The notes below the pieces were generated by a model. The model was not told where the DNA came from. It ran no database searches and was given only the letters and a program-made list of their open reading frames with translations. DNA of 9,970 bases, from NCBI GenBank assembly GCA_016292335.1, contig JAECRX010000138.1, forward strand, positions 1-9,970. The letters run 5' to 3'. Origin of the DNA: Candidatus Sifarchaeum subterraneum (GTDB lineage Archaea > Asgardarchaeota > Sifarchaeia > Sifarchaeales > Sifarchaeaceae). Made by a program: the position numbers and the translations under genes. Of the stretch, positions 1 to 5,641 are shown piece by piece; within the stretch, counting starts at the first letter, position 1; every line of letters begins with the position of its first letter.

Positions 1-125
1 TCAAGGGATGCGTCACCTGCTGACTGGAGTCCAGTCGCACCCCCGTTGCTCAACAGTGACCGTGAGTCCCCATCTCAGGGGGGTTTGCCGAGCAACAATT
101 GCAGATCCGAACAGATCGGATCACT
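1..125. other. GC-rich structured non-coding element at the window edge
   Basis: This stretch is clearly richer in G and C than its surroundings and holds no convincing gene. Several inverted repeats can be read: GACTGG/CCAGTC at 22-27 and 31-36, GTTGCTC/GAGCAAC at 45-51 and 90-96 enclosing a CCCC/GGGG helix (68-71 with 78-83), and GATCCGA/TCGGATC at 104-110 and 116-122. On the minus strand a TTTTTATA element (145-152) lies about 25 bases before the outer edge of the last hairpin. This would suit a minus-strand RNA starting near 122 and running off the window. I could not match it to SRP RNA, RNase P RNA, rRNA or tRNA, so the class and the strand are unknown. The compensated helices make a structured RNA more likely than chance. 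Confidence 0.35.
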
Positions 126-170
126 AGATATATGGACAAAGAGGTATAAAAACACCACGGAATACGATAG

Positions 171-217
171 AAAAAACGCGATTCATCTCCCCCTGAAGGG
201 AGAGAGCATTCTCGCTC
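171..217 (-). ncRNA. Two-hairpin element with poly-T, resembling an IS605/TnpB right end or a terminator
   Basis: On the minus strand a small hairpin, GAGC/GCTC (217-214 and 207-204), is followed at once by an 8-bp hairpin with one G-U pair and a TTCA loop (205-198 and 193-186). GATGAATCGCG follows, then six T (176-171). A GC-rich hairpin with a TTCA or TTTA loop followed by GATGAATC is typical of the right end of IS200/IS605 elements, where TnpB guide RNAs end. No tnpB gene is adjacent: the minus-strand gene upstream is the GIFT-domain gene, so this would be a solitary remnant. A plain hairpin plus poly-T terminator for the GIFT-domain gene is the main alternative. Confidence 0.3.
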
Positions 218-250
218 GAACCCTGTAAAAAGGAACCATAAATGGAAAAC

Positions 251-928
251 TTAGAAATCTCCTCTCAACCAACGAAAACAATTTACTGCCAAAATTGCAT
301 TAGAAGGCTCAAAACCCAACCAACTGGATACGAAAATGCTTGAGTCACCGGTTACAATTACCCTCCCGTCACCATAAATATTTACAGCCAATAAGGGTGC
401 GTCAGGCGGCTTAGCGTCCCCATCTGTTTTTATTATAACCAGAGCTTCTCCTAAAACGGAAAGACTACAACCATTAATATATGCAAAGCTTTCCATTCCC
501 AAAGTTATGGGATGCTCCATAAGGCATTCTCTTGAAATTTTCAGTATTTTATTATCCCCGTAATTATGCATATCATCAATAACGGAGTCATCATTAAATG
601 TTATTCCAAAATTTTTGCAAAGATCACTTAAGTTATGCTTCCATTCTTTATCACCGAAATATTCGTTTAAAACGAAAAGACCTCCGCCTTCACGGACAAA
701 TTTTAGAATTGAATTTATTTCCTTTTCTGAAAGCAAAGCATTGTTGGGACAAGTTATCACGAGAATATCTCCTTTCAAAATATCTTCTGAAATAGGTCCT
801 TTTGTCAATTTTTTACACTCAAATCCATTTTCTTTAAGTATGTCCTTCAAATCGATGTAACTCGAATCTAAATGGTTGAATACAGATCTGGTTTCATCGA
901 ATAATACAATTACGCGCTCATCACCCAA
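251..928 (-). CDS. GIFT-domain (GldG/IFT52-like) protein
   Basis: The 225-residue product has the Rossmann-like layout of the GIFT domain shared by GldG of gliding bacteria and eukaryotic IFT52. It begins with a beta strand VIVLFDE (6-12), then a segment predicting a helix and ending in LKENGF (31-36). LKGDILVITCP (51-61) is followed by LSEKEINSILKFVREGGGLFVL (66-87, the most diagnostic part) and the FGITFNDDSV type segment (107-116). It closes with GRVIVTGDSSIF (188-199) and a hydrophobic tail with N214-type packing. No signal peptide or membrane segment is visible, so it is probably cytosolic. In this family the domain is thought to bind carbohydrate or protein partners and is not an established enzyme. 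The start is TTG (926-928), chosen because GGAGGT (935-940 on the plus strand, read in reverse) lies six bases upstream; an ATG overlapping that site is in another frame. The precise role is unknown. Confidence 0.75.
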   Translation of the reverse strand: MGDERVIVLFDETRSVFNHLDSSYIDLKDILKENGFECKKLTKGPISEDILKGDILVITCPNNALLSEKEINSILKFVREGGGLFVLNEYFGDKEWKHNLSDLCKNFGITFNDDSVIDDMHNYGDNKILKISRECLMEHPITLGMESFAYINGCSLSVLGEALVIIKTDGDAKPPDAPLLAVNIYGDGRVIVTGDSSIFVSSWLGFEPSNAILAVNCFRWLRGDF

Positions 929-1013
929 ATAAGGACCTCCATTTTTTTAATATCCCCTTCCTGATCTACCCTTTCTCAGTAATAATTTTTGATTCTTCAT
1001 TCACCAAAGAATG

Positions 1014-1029
1014 TATATTATAGCATATA
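1014..1029 (-). promoter_or_regulatory. Candidate TATA region for the GIFT-domain gene
   Basis: A run of T/A-only steps (tatattatagcatata on the plus strand) lies about 85-100 bases upstream of the TTG start in a 212-base intergenic gap. It would give a leader of roughly 60 bases. The element is not sharp and the region is AT-rich throughout, so this is a weak call. Confidence 0.25.
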
Positions 1030-1140
1030 CAGGTTAAGTTTTTTGATTTCAATAGGCATTTTTTGGAATGTTCTTTTTGATTTTAGCTGAAAGAGCTGCC
1101 TTATTTTATTCAATTTATTTACATGAATTATTCAAATTGG

Positions 1141-1560
1141 TCAACTACCTAGAACTGTTACGTATATTCTCCTACTACGAGGACGTGTGTCCAATTCTAC
1201 GAGCACAATTTGTTGCCATGTTCCTAGAATGAGTTTTTTCCCTTGAAATGGCACAGTTAGGCTGGGGCCAAGAAGTGAAGCACGAACATGGCTATGACCG
1301 TTATAATCACCCCAAGTTTCGTGATGAGCATAATAAATGTCTTTTGGAGCTATTCTTTCCAAAAAATCGGGAAAATCTTTTTTCAATCCAGGTTCATATT
1401 CGATAGTTGTAATGGCTGCTGTAGATCCGGCAATATGGACATTTACAATACCATCATTAGCCCCAGAATCTTTAACAATACGGCTAACTTCGCTTGTTAT
1501 GTCAAGAATATCCACTTCACCCTTCGTTTCTATTGAAAGTGCTTTAGTCATAACTTTCAC
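1141..1560 (-). CDS. YjbQ/UPF0047 family protein
   Basis: The 139-residue product is full length for the YjbQ (UPF0047, COG0432) family and contains its whole conserved block. VHIAGSTAAITTIEYEPG (41-58) is followed by YYAHHETWGDYNGHSHVRAS (76-95), then LTVPFQGKKLILGTWQQI (101-118) and VELDTRPRSRRI (121-132). The histidines H79, H80, H89 and H91, with E54 and Q117, cluster in the trimer pocket of known structures, where metal or phosphate is bound. E. coli YjbQ has weak thiamine phosphate synthase activity, and archaeal members are often annotated as secondary thiamine-phosphate synthases. That physiological role is not secure. Translation most likely starts at GTG (1558-1560), with GGAGGT seven bases upstream (1568-1573). 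It stands alone, with gaps of about 200 bases on both sides. Confidence 0.93.
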   Translation of the reverse strand: MKVMTKALSIETKGEVDILDITSEVSRIVKDSGANDGIVNVHIAGSTAAITTIEYEPGLKKDFPDFLERIAPKDIYYAHHETWGDYNGHSHVRASLLGPSLTVPFQGKKLILGTWQQIVLVELDTRPRSRRIYVTVLGS

Positions 1561-1595
1561 TTAACATACCTCCAATTGAACATATTCTTTGCATT

Positions 1596-1609
1596 CTTTT
1601 TATAAAAAG
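1596..1609 (-). promoter_or_regulatory. TATA element for the YjbQ gene, a perfect palindrome
   Basis: CTTTTTATAAAAAG is a 14-bp perfect palindrome centred about 43 bases upstream of the GTG start. It fits an archaeal TATA box with a start of transcription near 1576, just before the ribosome binding site. A second TTATAATC-like element sits a little further upstream (about 1613-1622). Confidence 0.5.
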
Positions 1610-1737
1610 CCGATTATAAACTTTTATGAGCTAAATAAAATTATACAAAAGCGGTATTTTTAATTTGGGTGAATTATAGAGAAGATTATTAGCATATTGA
1701 ATTCAATGGGGATTTTTAGTTTTAATTTTTCATTTAT

Positions 1738-1743
1738 AAAAAA
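1738..1743 (-). terminator. Poly-T terminator of the radical SAM gene
   Basis: Six T on the minus strand lie 16 bases after the stop codon of the radical SAM gene, in T-rich context. Archaeal RNA polymerase terminates at such tracts without a hairpin. Confidence 0.45.
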
Positions 1744-1759
1744 GAAATAACATTTGAGG

Positions 1760-2941
1760 TTAAGATAGAAGATGTATGTTTCCAATTTTTACGTTAACCA
1801 ATCCTTCTTTCTCAGCAGCCTCTTTACATTCATATGCAAGTTTTTTGCTTGTTGTTGGGAGGTCAGACATGAAATAATCAGGAAAGAAACCAAGAAGACT
1901 ATATGGTATTTCTGAATTGATATCAGCAATAAGATTTGCAATATTTGTTATTTCTTCTACATCAATGTATCCAGGGACTAGAAGAGTACTTGCAATTAGA
2001 AAAGGAGGGTCAGGTCTTTCTTTAATGAATTTAGCCAGTCTTTCAAAGTTTTCAAACGTTAATTTGTTAGTAACACCAGTTAATGCGATGTTTAATGGTT
2101 CAGACCATGCTTTCAGATCGAATTTTACACATCCACCGCTTACGAGAGATTGTTCTCCTGCTTTTTTTGCAAAAGGCCAACTCATGGTTCCATTACTTTC
2201 CCAACATATGCGCATTATTCCATTCCAGTTCTTGGCTTTTTCCAAGGCTAATTTTGAAGTAAGAAGGGCATGTGAAATTTGTGGTGAGGGATCACCTCCA
2301 AAATAGCAAATACAGGATATCCGTGGATGAATTTTATTCGCCAACTCTTCAGCAGTTACAAAACTTGAGGAGGATATCTTGGGAATTGCCTCACGGAAAT
2401 GCCAATTTTGACAGAATAGGCAGTCAAAAGAACATGCCTGATAAAAGACGGCCAAATTAGCATATCCTCTTTCGGCCCCTTTTTTGTAAGCAAATTTAGG
2501 ATACCCTAAGCCAGTACATCCAGCACAAATCCAAGCACCAACACAATTGGTGGGTAGTGGATCATAATACCAATCTAATAATCCTTTACTGGGAACCCCC
2601 GCCAAACGCGTTAAATTGCCATCAATATTTGTAACAAGGCCACAATATCCCCTTCCATCCTTCGGAATTCTACATTGATTCACACAAACCTTACATTGTT
2701 TTCCTTCTTTAGCTCTTGGAGGCTCTGAGGGCAATCCAAATCTTTTTCTACTTTTTTCATGGGCTTCAAAAGTAAAATATAAAGCTTTTTCGGGTTTTTC
2801 TCGAATACAATCGCCACAAACACCAAGTTCTTCCGAGATAAGTTCACTTATCTTACCACAAATCTTACAAGTTGCTTTTTTAACACCAAAAGGCTTTAAA
2901 AGGCGAAAAATGAACTTTCCCTCCCTAAAGTATATTTGCAA
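1760..2941 (-). CDS. Radical SAM protein, PflA/AmmeMemoRadiSam-like, with N-terminal zinc ribbon
   Basis: The 393-residue product carries the radical SAM signature CSFDCLFCQNW (C170, C174, C177), which binds the 4Fe-4S cluster that cleaves S-adenosylmethionine. A GGDPS motif (215-219) and WESNG (247-251) follow, both expected in the SAM-binding barrel, with KFDLKAW (273-279) further on. Before the barrel lie three more cysteine groups: a CxxC/CxxC zinc ribbon (C25, C28, C42, C45), then C83, C86, C90 and C100, as at the N terminus of the PflA-like AmmeMemoRadiSam family, then C133, C139 and C142. The substrate is unknown; the family activates or modifies proteins or small molecules. The start is uncertain: TTG at 2939-2941 is the last usual start after an upstream in-frame stop but has no ribosome binding site, while a GGGAGGG lies inside the first codons. 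It may be co-transcribed with the two upstream genes (gap 55 bases). Confidence 0.85.
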   Translation of the reverse strand: MQIYFREGKFIFRLLKPFGVKKATCKICGKISELISEELGVCGDCIREKPEKALYFTFEAHEKSRKRFGLPSEPPRAKEGKQCKVCVNQCRIPKDGRGYCGLVTNIDGNLTRLAGVPSKGLLDWYYDPLPTNCVGAWICAGCTGLGYPKFAYKKGAERGYANLAVFYQACSFDCLFCQNWHFREAIPKISSSSFVTAEELANKIHPRISCICYFGGDPSPQISHALLTSKLALEKAKNWNGIMRICWESNGTMSWPFAKKAGEQSLVSGGCVKFDLKAWSEPLNIALTGVTNKLTFENFERLAKFIKERPDPPFLIASTLLVPGYIDVEEITNIANLIADINSEIPYSLLGFFPDYFMSDLPTTSKKLAYECKEAAEKEGLVNVKIGNIHLLS

Positions 2942-2996
2942 AAGATAAAATATTCTTTTGACTCTTTAGAAAACTATAGGTGACAAGAAATTTTTC

Positions 2997-3401
2997 TTAA
3001 TCATTGATGAAAAATCCTTCTTCTATTTTTCCTCTTAATTCACTCTTTCCGATAAGTCCAAGAACCACTTTTTCAACAACATCCACACTGGTGCCCAACT
3101 CGCTTGCAACTTCTGCCAAGGAAACCTTTTTTTGACTTATACATGCATTTATTAGTCTTTGTCTTCTTGATAGGCCTTCTTCTTCCGCCTTTTTTGCATC
3201 AGTTTTCATTTTAGTAACGACCCCACGAACCTTATTTCCACAGCCACAATTATACATGCCCATGACAGTTATAGTTATGTTTCCGTGTTTGTCGGGAATC
3301 GGACTAAAAAGATTCCAGGTTTTGTAAGGGGCCCCTAAATCTGTATTTCCACATTTGGAGCATTTATTTTTCTTTTTTCTAGAAGACAAGAGGAACACCA
3401 T
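2997..3401 (-). CDS. Zinc-ribbon plus winged-helix protein
   Basis: The 134-residue product has an N-terminal zinc ribbon formed by CSKC (C14, C17) and CGC (C52, C54). The intervening strands include TITVMGMYNCGCGNKVRGVV (43-62), the usual beta hairpin of transcription-type ribbons. A lysine- and glutamate-rich linker (64-77) leads to a compact C-terminal domain (78-134) with LINACISQKKVSLAEVASEL (83-102), VDVVEKVVLGLI (106-117) and a wing-like LRGKIEEGFFI (122-132). This last pattern is that of PCI-type or other winged helices, often read as 'gkIdeg'. It suggests a nucleic-acid-binding or RNA polymerase-associated factor, but no named family is recognised. The start is ATG (3399-3401). A TATA-like stretch about 25 bases upstream suggests a very short or absent leader. 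Confidence 0.8.
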   Translation of the reverse strand: MVFLLSSRKKKNKCSKCGNTDLGAPYKTWNLFSPIPDKHGNITITVMGMYNCGCGNKVRGVVTKMKTDAKKAEEEGLSRRQRLINACISQKKVSLAEVASELGTSVDVVEKVVLGLIGKSELRGKIEEGFFIND

Positions 3402-3419
3402 TATTTTTCTCGTTCAGAT

Positions 3420-3432
3420 TCCTTTAAATTTA
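3420..3432 (-). promoter_or_regulatory. TATA-like element before the zinc-ribbon gene
   Basis: On the minus strand, TTAAATTTAAAGG lies 19-31 bases upstream of the ATG. This spacing predicts transcription starting at or next to the start codon, so the mRNA could be leaderless. This agrees with the lack of a good ribosome binding site. Confidence 0.4.
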
Positions 3433-3442
3433 AGATTGTTTC

Positions 3443-3718
3443 TTAATATTTGACTCCAATTGCAAGCAAGGTAAAATGCACGCCAAGACCAATCATCATG
3501 GATGAAAAGAGGAGCCTAATTAATTCAGATTTCACAGATTTATCCCTTGGAATGGTTGTTTCTTCATATATTATCAAATTTATAAGCCCTAGTACTCCAA
3601 CCACCCAAAAGACTGCGGCAATATAACCATGATATGGTTTTAATCGAGCTAAAATTTCCAATAATGTTAGCTTTGAAAGACCCCAAGGATCCCAAGGAGT
3701 TTCTTCTTGTAAAAACAA
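3443..3718 (-). CDS. Small two-helix membrane protein
   Basis: The 91-residue product has two hydrophobic segments, about 32-51 (YIAAVFWVVGVLGLINLIIY) and 67-88. A charged loop (52-66, with EET and RDKSVKSE) separates them. The N terminus is rich in W and P and predicted soluble. With only two helices it is likely an accessory or anchor protein. The family is not recognised. The start is TTG (3716-3718), supported by a GGTGA-type ribosome binding site six bases upstream; no ATG gives a comparable product. The downstream zinc-ribbon gene begins 41 bases after its stop, so the two may be linked, although that gene appears to have its own TATA element. Confidence 0.65.
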   Translation of the reverse strand: MFLQEETPWDPWGLSKLTLLEILARLKPYHGYIAAVFWVVGVLGLINLIIYEETTIPRDKSVKSELIRLLFSSMMIGLGVHFTLLAIGVKY

Positions 3719-3846
3719 TTCCTCTCACCTTTTAGATGCTGATAAGAAATTTATCATACCTACTAATTGTTTTTTTCAATTGCCTTTTTTTATTAATTAA
3801 TTCTAATTTGAGCTTTTTCAAGTTTCGGTCATGATCGCGATCGCAT
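3719..3846. other. AT-rich intergenic stretch before the accessory patch
   Basis: No gene is seen here. It should contain the promoter of the minus-strand membrane protein: GATAAATTTC, read on the minus strand at about 3747-3756, is a possible TATA element roughly 30-38 bases upstream of its start. At its right end GATCGCGATC (3833-3842) and GCGATCGC (3837-3844) form overlapping short palindromes without an obvious role. Confidence 0.3.
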
Positions 3847-4168
3847 TTGAAATTGACGGAATATGAATTTGTGATTGGAATTCGGATTTCGGCATCATTT
3901 GTAAGGGATAAAACGAGTGTACAAAGTTCCTATAGCCAAAAATGCATGAAAAATTTTCGATGTCATCTTTTAAGAATTCGGATAGATATTAACGGATATT
4001 CTGAATATGAAATGCGAAAACATGCATATTGTGTCCTATTAGCTATCCAGAAAAAAGGAAGTGAGCTATAGAAAAGATTTTAGATTGTCGGACAGATCCC
4101 GAACTGGAAAAGTTAGATATAACATAACACTTAATAGTTACCTCATAAGTATGCAAATAAGAGAATAA
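3847..4168 (+). pseudogene. Decayed coding stretch read across three frames, unknown family
   Basis: A reading from 3847 ends in a TAG at 4069. Its last part, GYSEYEMRKHAYCVLLAIQK, has a protein-like amphipathic character. In the next frame the sequence goes on as AIEKILDCRTDPELEK (4065-4112). A further shift gives VRYNITLNSYLISMQIRE (4112-4165), closed by TAA at 4166-4168. Three adjoining, non-overlapping stretches of plausible protein in successive frames suggest one gene broken by small insertions or deletions. The upstream half (3847-3930) is less convincing and the original start is unknown. I do not recognise the family. It ends three bases before the transposase remnant, which fits a decaying accessory patch. 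Chance open stretches in AT-rich DNA remain possible. Confidence 0.4.
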
Positions 4169-4171
4169 CCG

Positions 4172-4450
4172 ATGAGCAAAAAACTTATCCTTATTTGGGA
4201 AATCACGGAAGCAGAGTTATTACATTTCTATAAAGCTGAGAAAGAGGAGAAAGTCAAAGAACGTCTTCTCATGCTGATGCTGGCCCAAGAAGGAAAGAAT
4301 GGGCGGAAATCCGCCAAAATACCGAAACACGCGCTCAGTACTCTCGCATGTTGAGTAAAACGGTTCAATGAGACAGGATCAAGGGGAGCACTTTATATAA
4401 ACAAGCACTCAACCACTCCAACAACGGCTGTTCTATGGAAAGAATTCCTA
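4172..4450 (+). pseudogene. IS630-type transposase, N-terminal remnant with internal TGA
   Basis: The first 60 codons give an N-terminal helix-turn-helix region of the IS630/Tc1 type. ITEAELLHFYKAEKEEKVKE (residues 11-30) is followed by RLLMLMLAQEGKNGRKSAKI, matching the usual 'rllall.aeGks.reIAki' pattern. A TGA (4352-4354) then stands exactly where the family has tryptophan, as in 'YWVKRFNETG'. After it the same frame continues with VKRFNETGSRGALY (4355-4396). Similarity fades near 4420-4450, and the whole DDE catalytic domain is missing. The gene is therefore dead: one nonsense change plus a large 3' loss. No terminal inverted repeats were identified. It shows that an insertion element once lay between the minus-strand genes and the orphan gene. 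Confidence 0.6.
4392..4400 (+). promoter_or_regulatory. TATA box for the orphan gene, inside the transposase remnant
   Basis: TTTATATAA lies about 100 bases upstream of the ATG at 4497. It predicts transcription from about 4422, leaving a leader of about 75 bases that ends in a good ribosome binding site. It falls within the readable transposase remnant. Confidence 0.5.
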
Positions 4451-4481
4451 TCACTTTTCACATTCATTCGCAGAATATTAA

Positions 4482-4486
4482 GGAGG
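4482..4486 (+). promoter_or_regulatory. Ribosome binding site of the orphan gene
   Basis: GGAGG (within AAGGAGGAT) stands ten bases before the first of two consecutive ATG codons (4497 and 4500). The site supports a start here, but either ATG could be used. Confidence 0.65.
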
Positions 4487-4496
4487 ATTTTTAAAT

Positions 4497-5264
4497 ATGA
4501 TGACCAATTCCGTGCTCTACTGGCTTTTAGAAACAGTCATACACGACTTTAATACTCCTTGGGGAAAAACGAACTTAGACGGAAAAGTCTTAATGGCATC
4601 TAGACAGCTATGGAATCTCATAAAAGAAGATCAGATCAGATCCTGTTTACTTGGTCCAGGCCTATTTACTGCAACGGCATTTATAAAAGAAAAACCGATT
4701 AAAATCCAACAAATTTTAGGCGCGTTAATTTTCGATCCCACCGAGTTTAGAGAGGACGCTCCAATTCCGTTAGTGGATATCATCAATCCAGAGGTTATTG
4801 ATCCACTTGAAAAATCAAGTGTTGAGGAGGTAAGAGAAACCATCGAAAAGATGATCGTAGCAAGAGGGAAAGTTCCCGAAATTCTGAAATTAGCGGAAAT
4901 CAGACATATTACAGGCATTCCAGAAGTTGCAGTTTACGAGGAAATTAGAACTAAATTAAAAATCCGCAGGATAGGAGGAATAACTAAATCTAGGTTCATT
5001 TTAGGAGGAAGATATAGATCTTATTACGAGCCATACGTTGAAGCGATGAAAAAAGGTGATTACCGTCGTCCACGTCGCTTCAAAATGCTTGTGGTCCCTG
5101 AAAAACAGTTTACAGCCTTTAATGAGAAAAATCTTACGGGTTGGATCATCGTTGAACTAAATCCCACCCTGGATCCATCCCTCGACAGTTATTCCCAGTT
5201 TCAGACTGAACTCGACTGGGTTTTGGATTTCATCCAAGATAATGCCGATGCATATATCTACTAA
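4497..5264 (+). CDS. Orphan protein of unknown function
   Basis: The 255-residue product is not recognised. It has no signal peptide and no clear membrane segment, so it is probably cytosolic. A hydrophobic N-terminal half (1-80) includes SCLLGPGLFTATAFIKEKPI (49-68). A charged helical stretch follows (108-133), then a region compatible with a small winged helix (129-170), LAEIRHITGIPEVAVYEEIR leading to a basic turn KLKIRRIGGITKSRF. A basic patch YRRPRRFK (189-196) precedes an acidic C terminus ending in DNADAYIY. The winged helix and the basic patch would suit nucleic-acid binding, but this is only a fold-level guess. It has a TATA box, a strong ribosome binding site and an intact frame, so it is likely expressed. 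Its position next to a transposase scar suggests arrival or mobilisation with accessory DNA. Confidence 0.75.
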   Translation: MMTNSVLYWLLETVIHDFNTPWGKTNLDGKVLMASRQLWNLIKEDQIRSCLLGPGLFTATAFIKEKPIKIQQILGALIFDPTEFREDAPIPLVDIINPEVIDPLEKSSVEEVRETIEKMIVARGKVPEILKLAEIRHITGIPEVAVYEEIRTKLKIRRIGGITKSRFILGGRYRSYYEPYVEAMKKGDYRRPRRFKMLVVPEKQFTAFNEKNLTGWIIVELNPTLDPSLDSYSQFQTELDWVLDFIQDNADAYIY

Positions 5265-5275
5265 CGAAAAGAGAA

Positions 5276-5488
5276 ATGACTCATCAAGACATTTTCTATT
5301 CAAATAAAGACCGACTGACTCAAAGCAGGAATAAAAAATTAGAAAAAAATATAAAAGAAGAGACGTTACCAATCTCTTTTTTAGAGGCAGAAAGGAGCCT
5401 ACACGATTATGTGAGGAGTATACTCCCTAGAAAAGTTTTTTATTTTCTTAGTCACTTTTTTCTTCAATTTAATGGGCGAGTTCAATAA
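5276..5488 (+). CDS. Doubtful small ORF after the orphan gene
   Basis: A 70-codon frame begins 12 bases after the orphan gene's stop, with only a weak AAGAGA-type ribosome binding site. The first half is charged and the second half (FYFLSHFFLQF) is hydrophobic, chiefly because it is written by T-rich DNA that probably serves as terminator. It ends just before the thermosome promoter. The position would suit a co-transcribed small gene, but composition gives little support. Confidence 0.25.
   Translation: MTHQDIFYSNKDRLTQSRNKKLEKNIKEETLPISFLEAERSLHDYVRSILPRKVFYFLSHFFLQFNGRVQ
5436..5463 (+). terminator. T-rich terminator region before the thermosome gene
   Basis: Repeated T tracts (5436-5440, 5442-5446 and 5456-5461, interrupted by single bases) lie between the orphan gene and the thermosome promoter. 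They are a likely end point for the upstream transcript. Confidence 0.4.
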
Positions 5489-5490
5489 TT

Positions 5491-5505
5491 AGAAAAATTT
5501 ATATA
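5491..5505 (+). promoter_or_regulatory. Thermosome promoter: purine-rich BRE and TATA box
   Basis: AGAAAAATTTATATA has the A-rich upstream element followed by TTTATATA (5498-5505) of a strong archaeal promoter. Transcription would begin near 5528, leaving a leader of about 115 bases before the ATG at 5642. Confidence 0.7.
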
Positions 5506-5508
5506 CAA

Positions 5509-5518
5509 GTGCATGCAC
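5509..5518 (+). promoter_or_regulatory. Ten-base palindrome between TATA box and start: possible operator
   Basis: GTGCATGCAC is a perfect palindrome three bases downstream of the TATA box and before the expected transcription start. A dimeric repressor bound here would block polymerase recruitment. It does not match the heat-shock sites I know of in Archaeoglobus (CTAAC-N5-GTTAG type). A single short palindrome can arise by chance. Confidence 0.35.
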
Positions 5519-5641
5519 ATTTACATTTGCCAAGCTAATTTTCCTTAAATTTGTGAATAATTACTCTCCAGAAGAGAGGATACCACATAAATAAATTAGA
5601 TAGACACTAGAAGAAGAATCAGAAAAAAGGGGGTTGAAAAT

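Noticed and set aside
46..228. A 60-codon plus-strand ORF across the GC-rich left edge
   Set aside because: It runs through the inverted repeats, has no ribosome binding site, and its product looks like translated structured RNA (low-complexity, no fold pattern).
1917..2460. Plus-strand ORFs opposite the radical SAM gene
   Set aside because: They are antisense to a conserved coding sequence and show no family features.
3833..3844. GATCGCGATCGC as an operator or origin repeat
   Set aside because: It is a single short overlapping palindrome with no second copy in the window and no association with a promoter.
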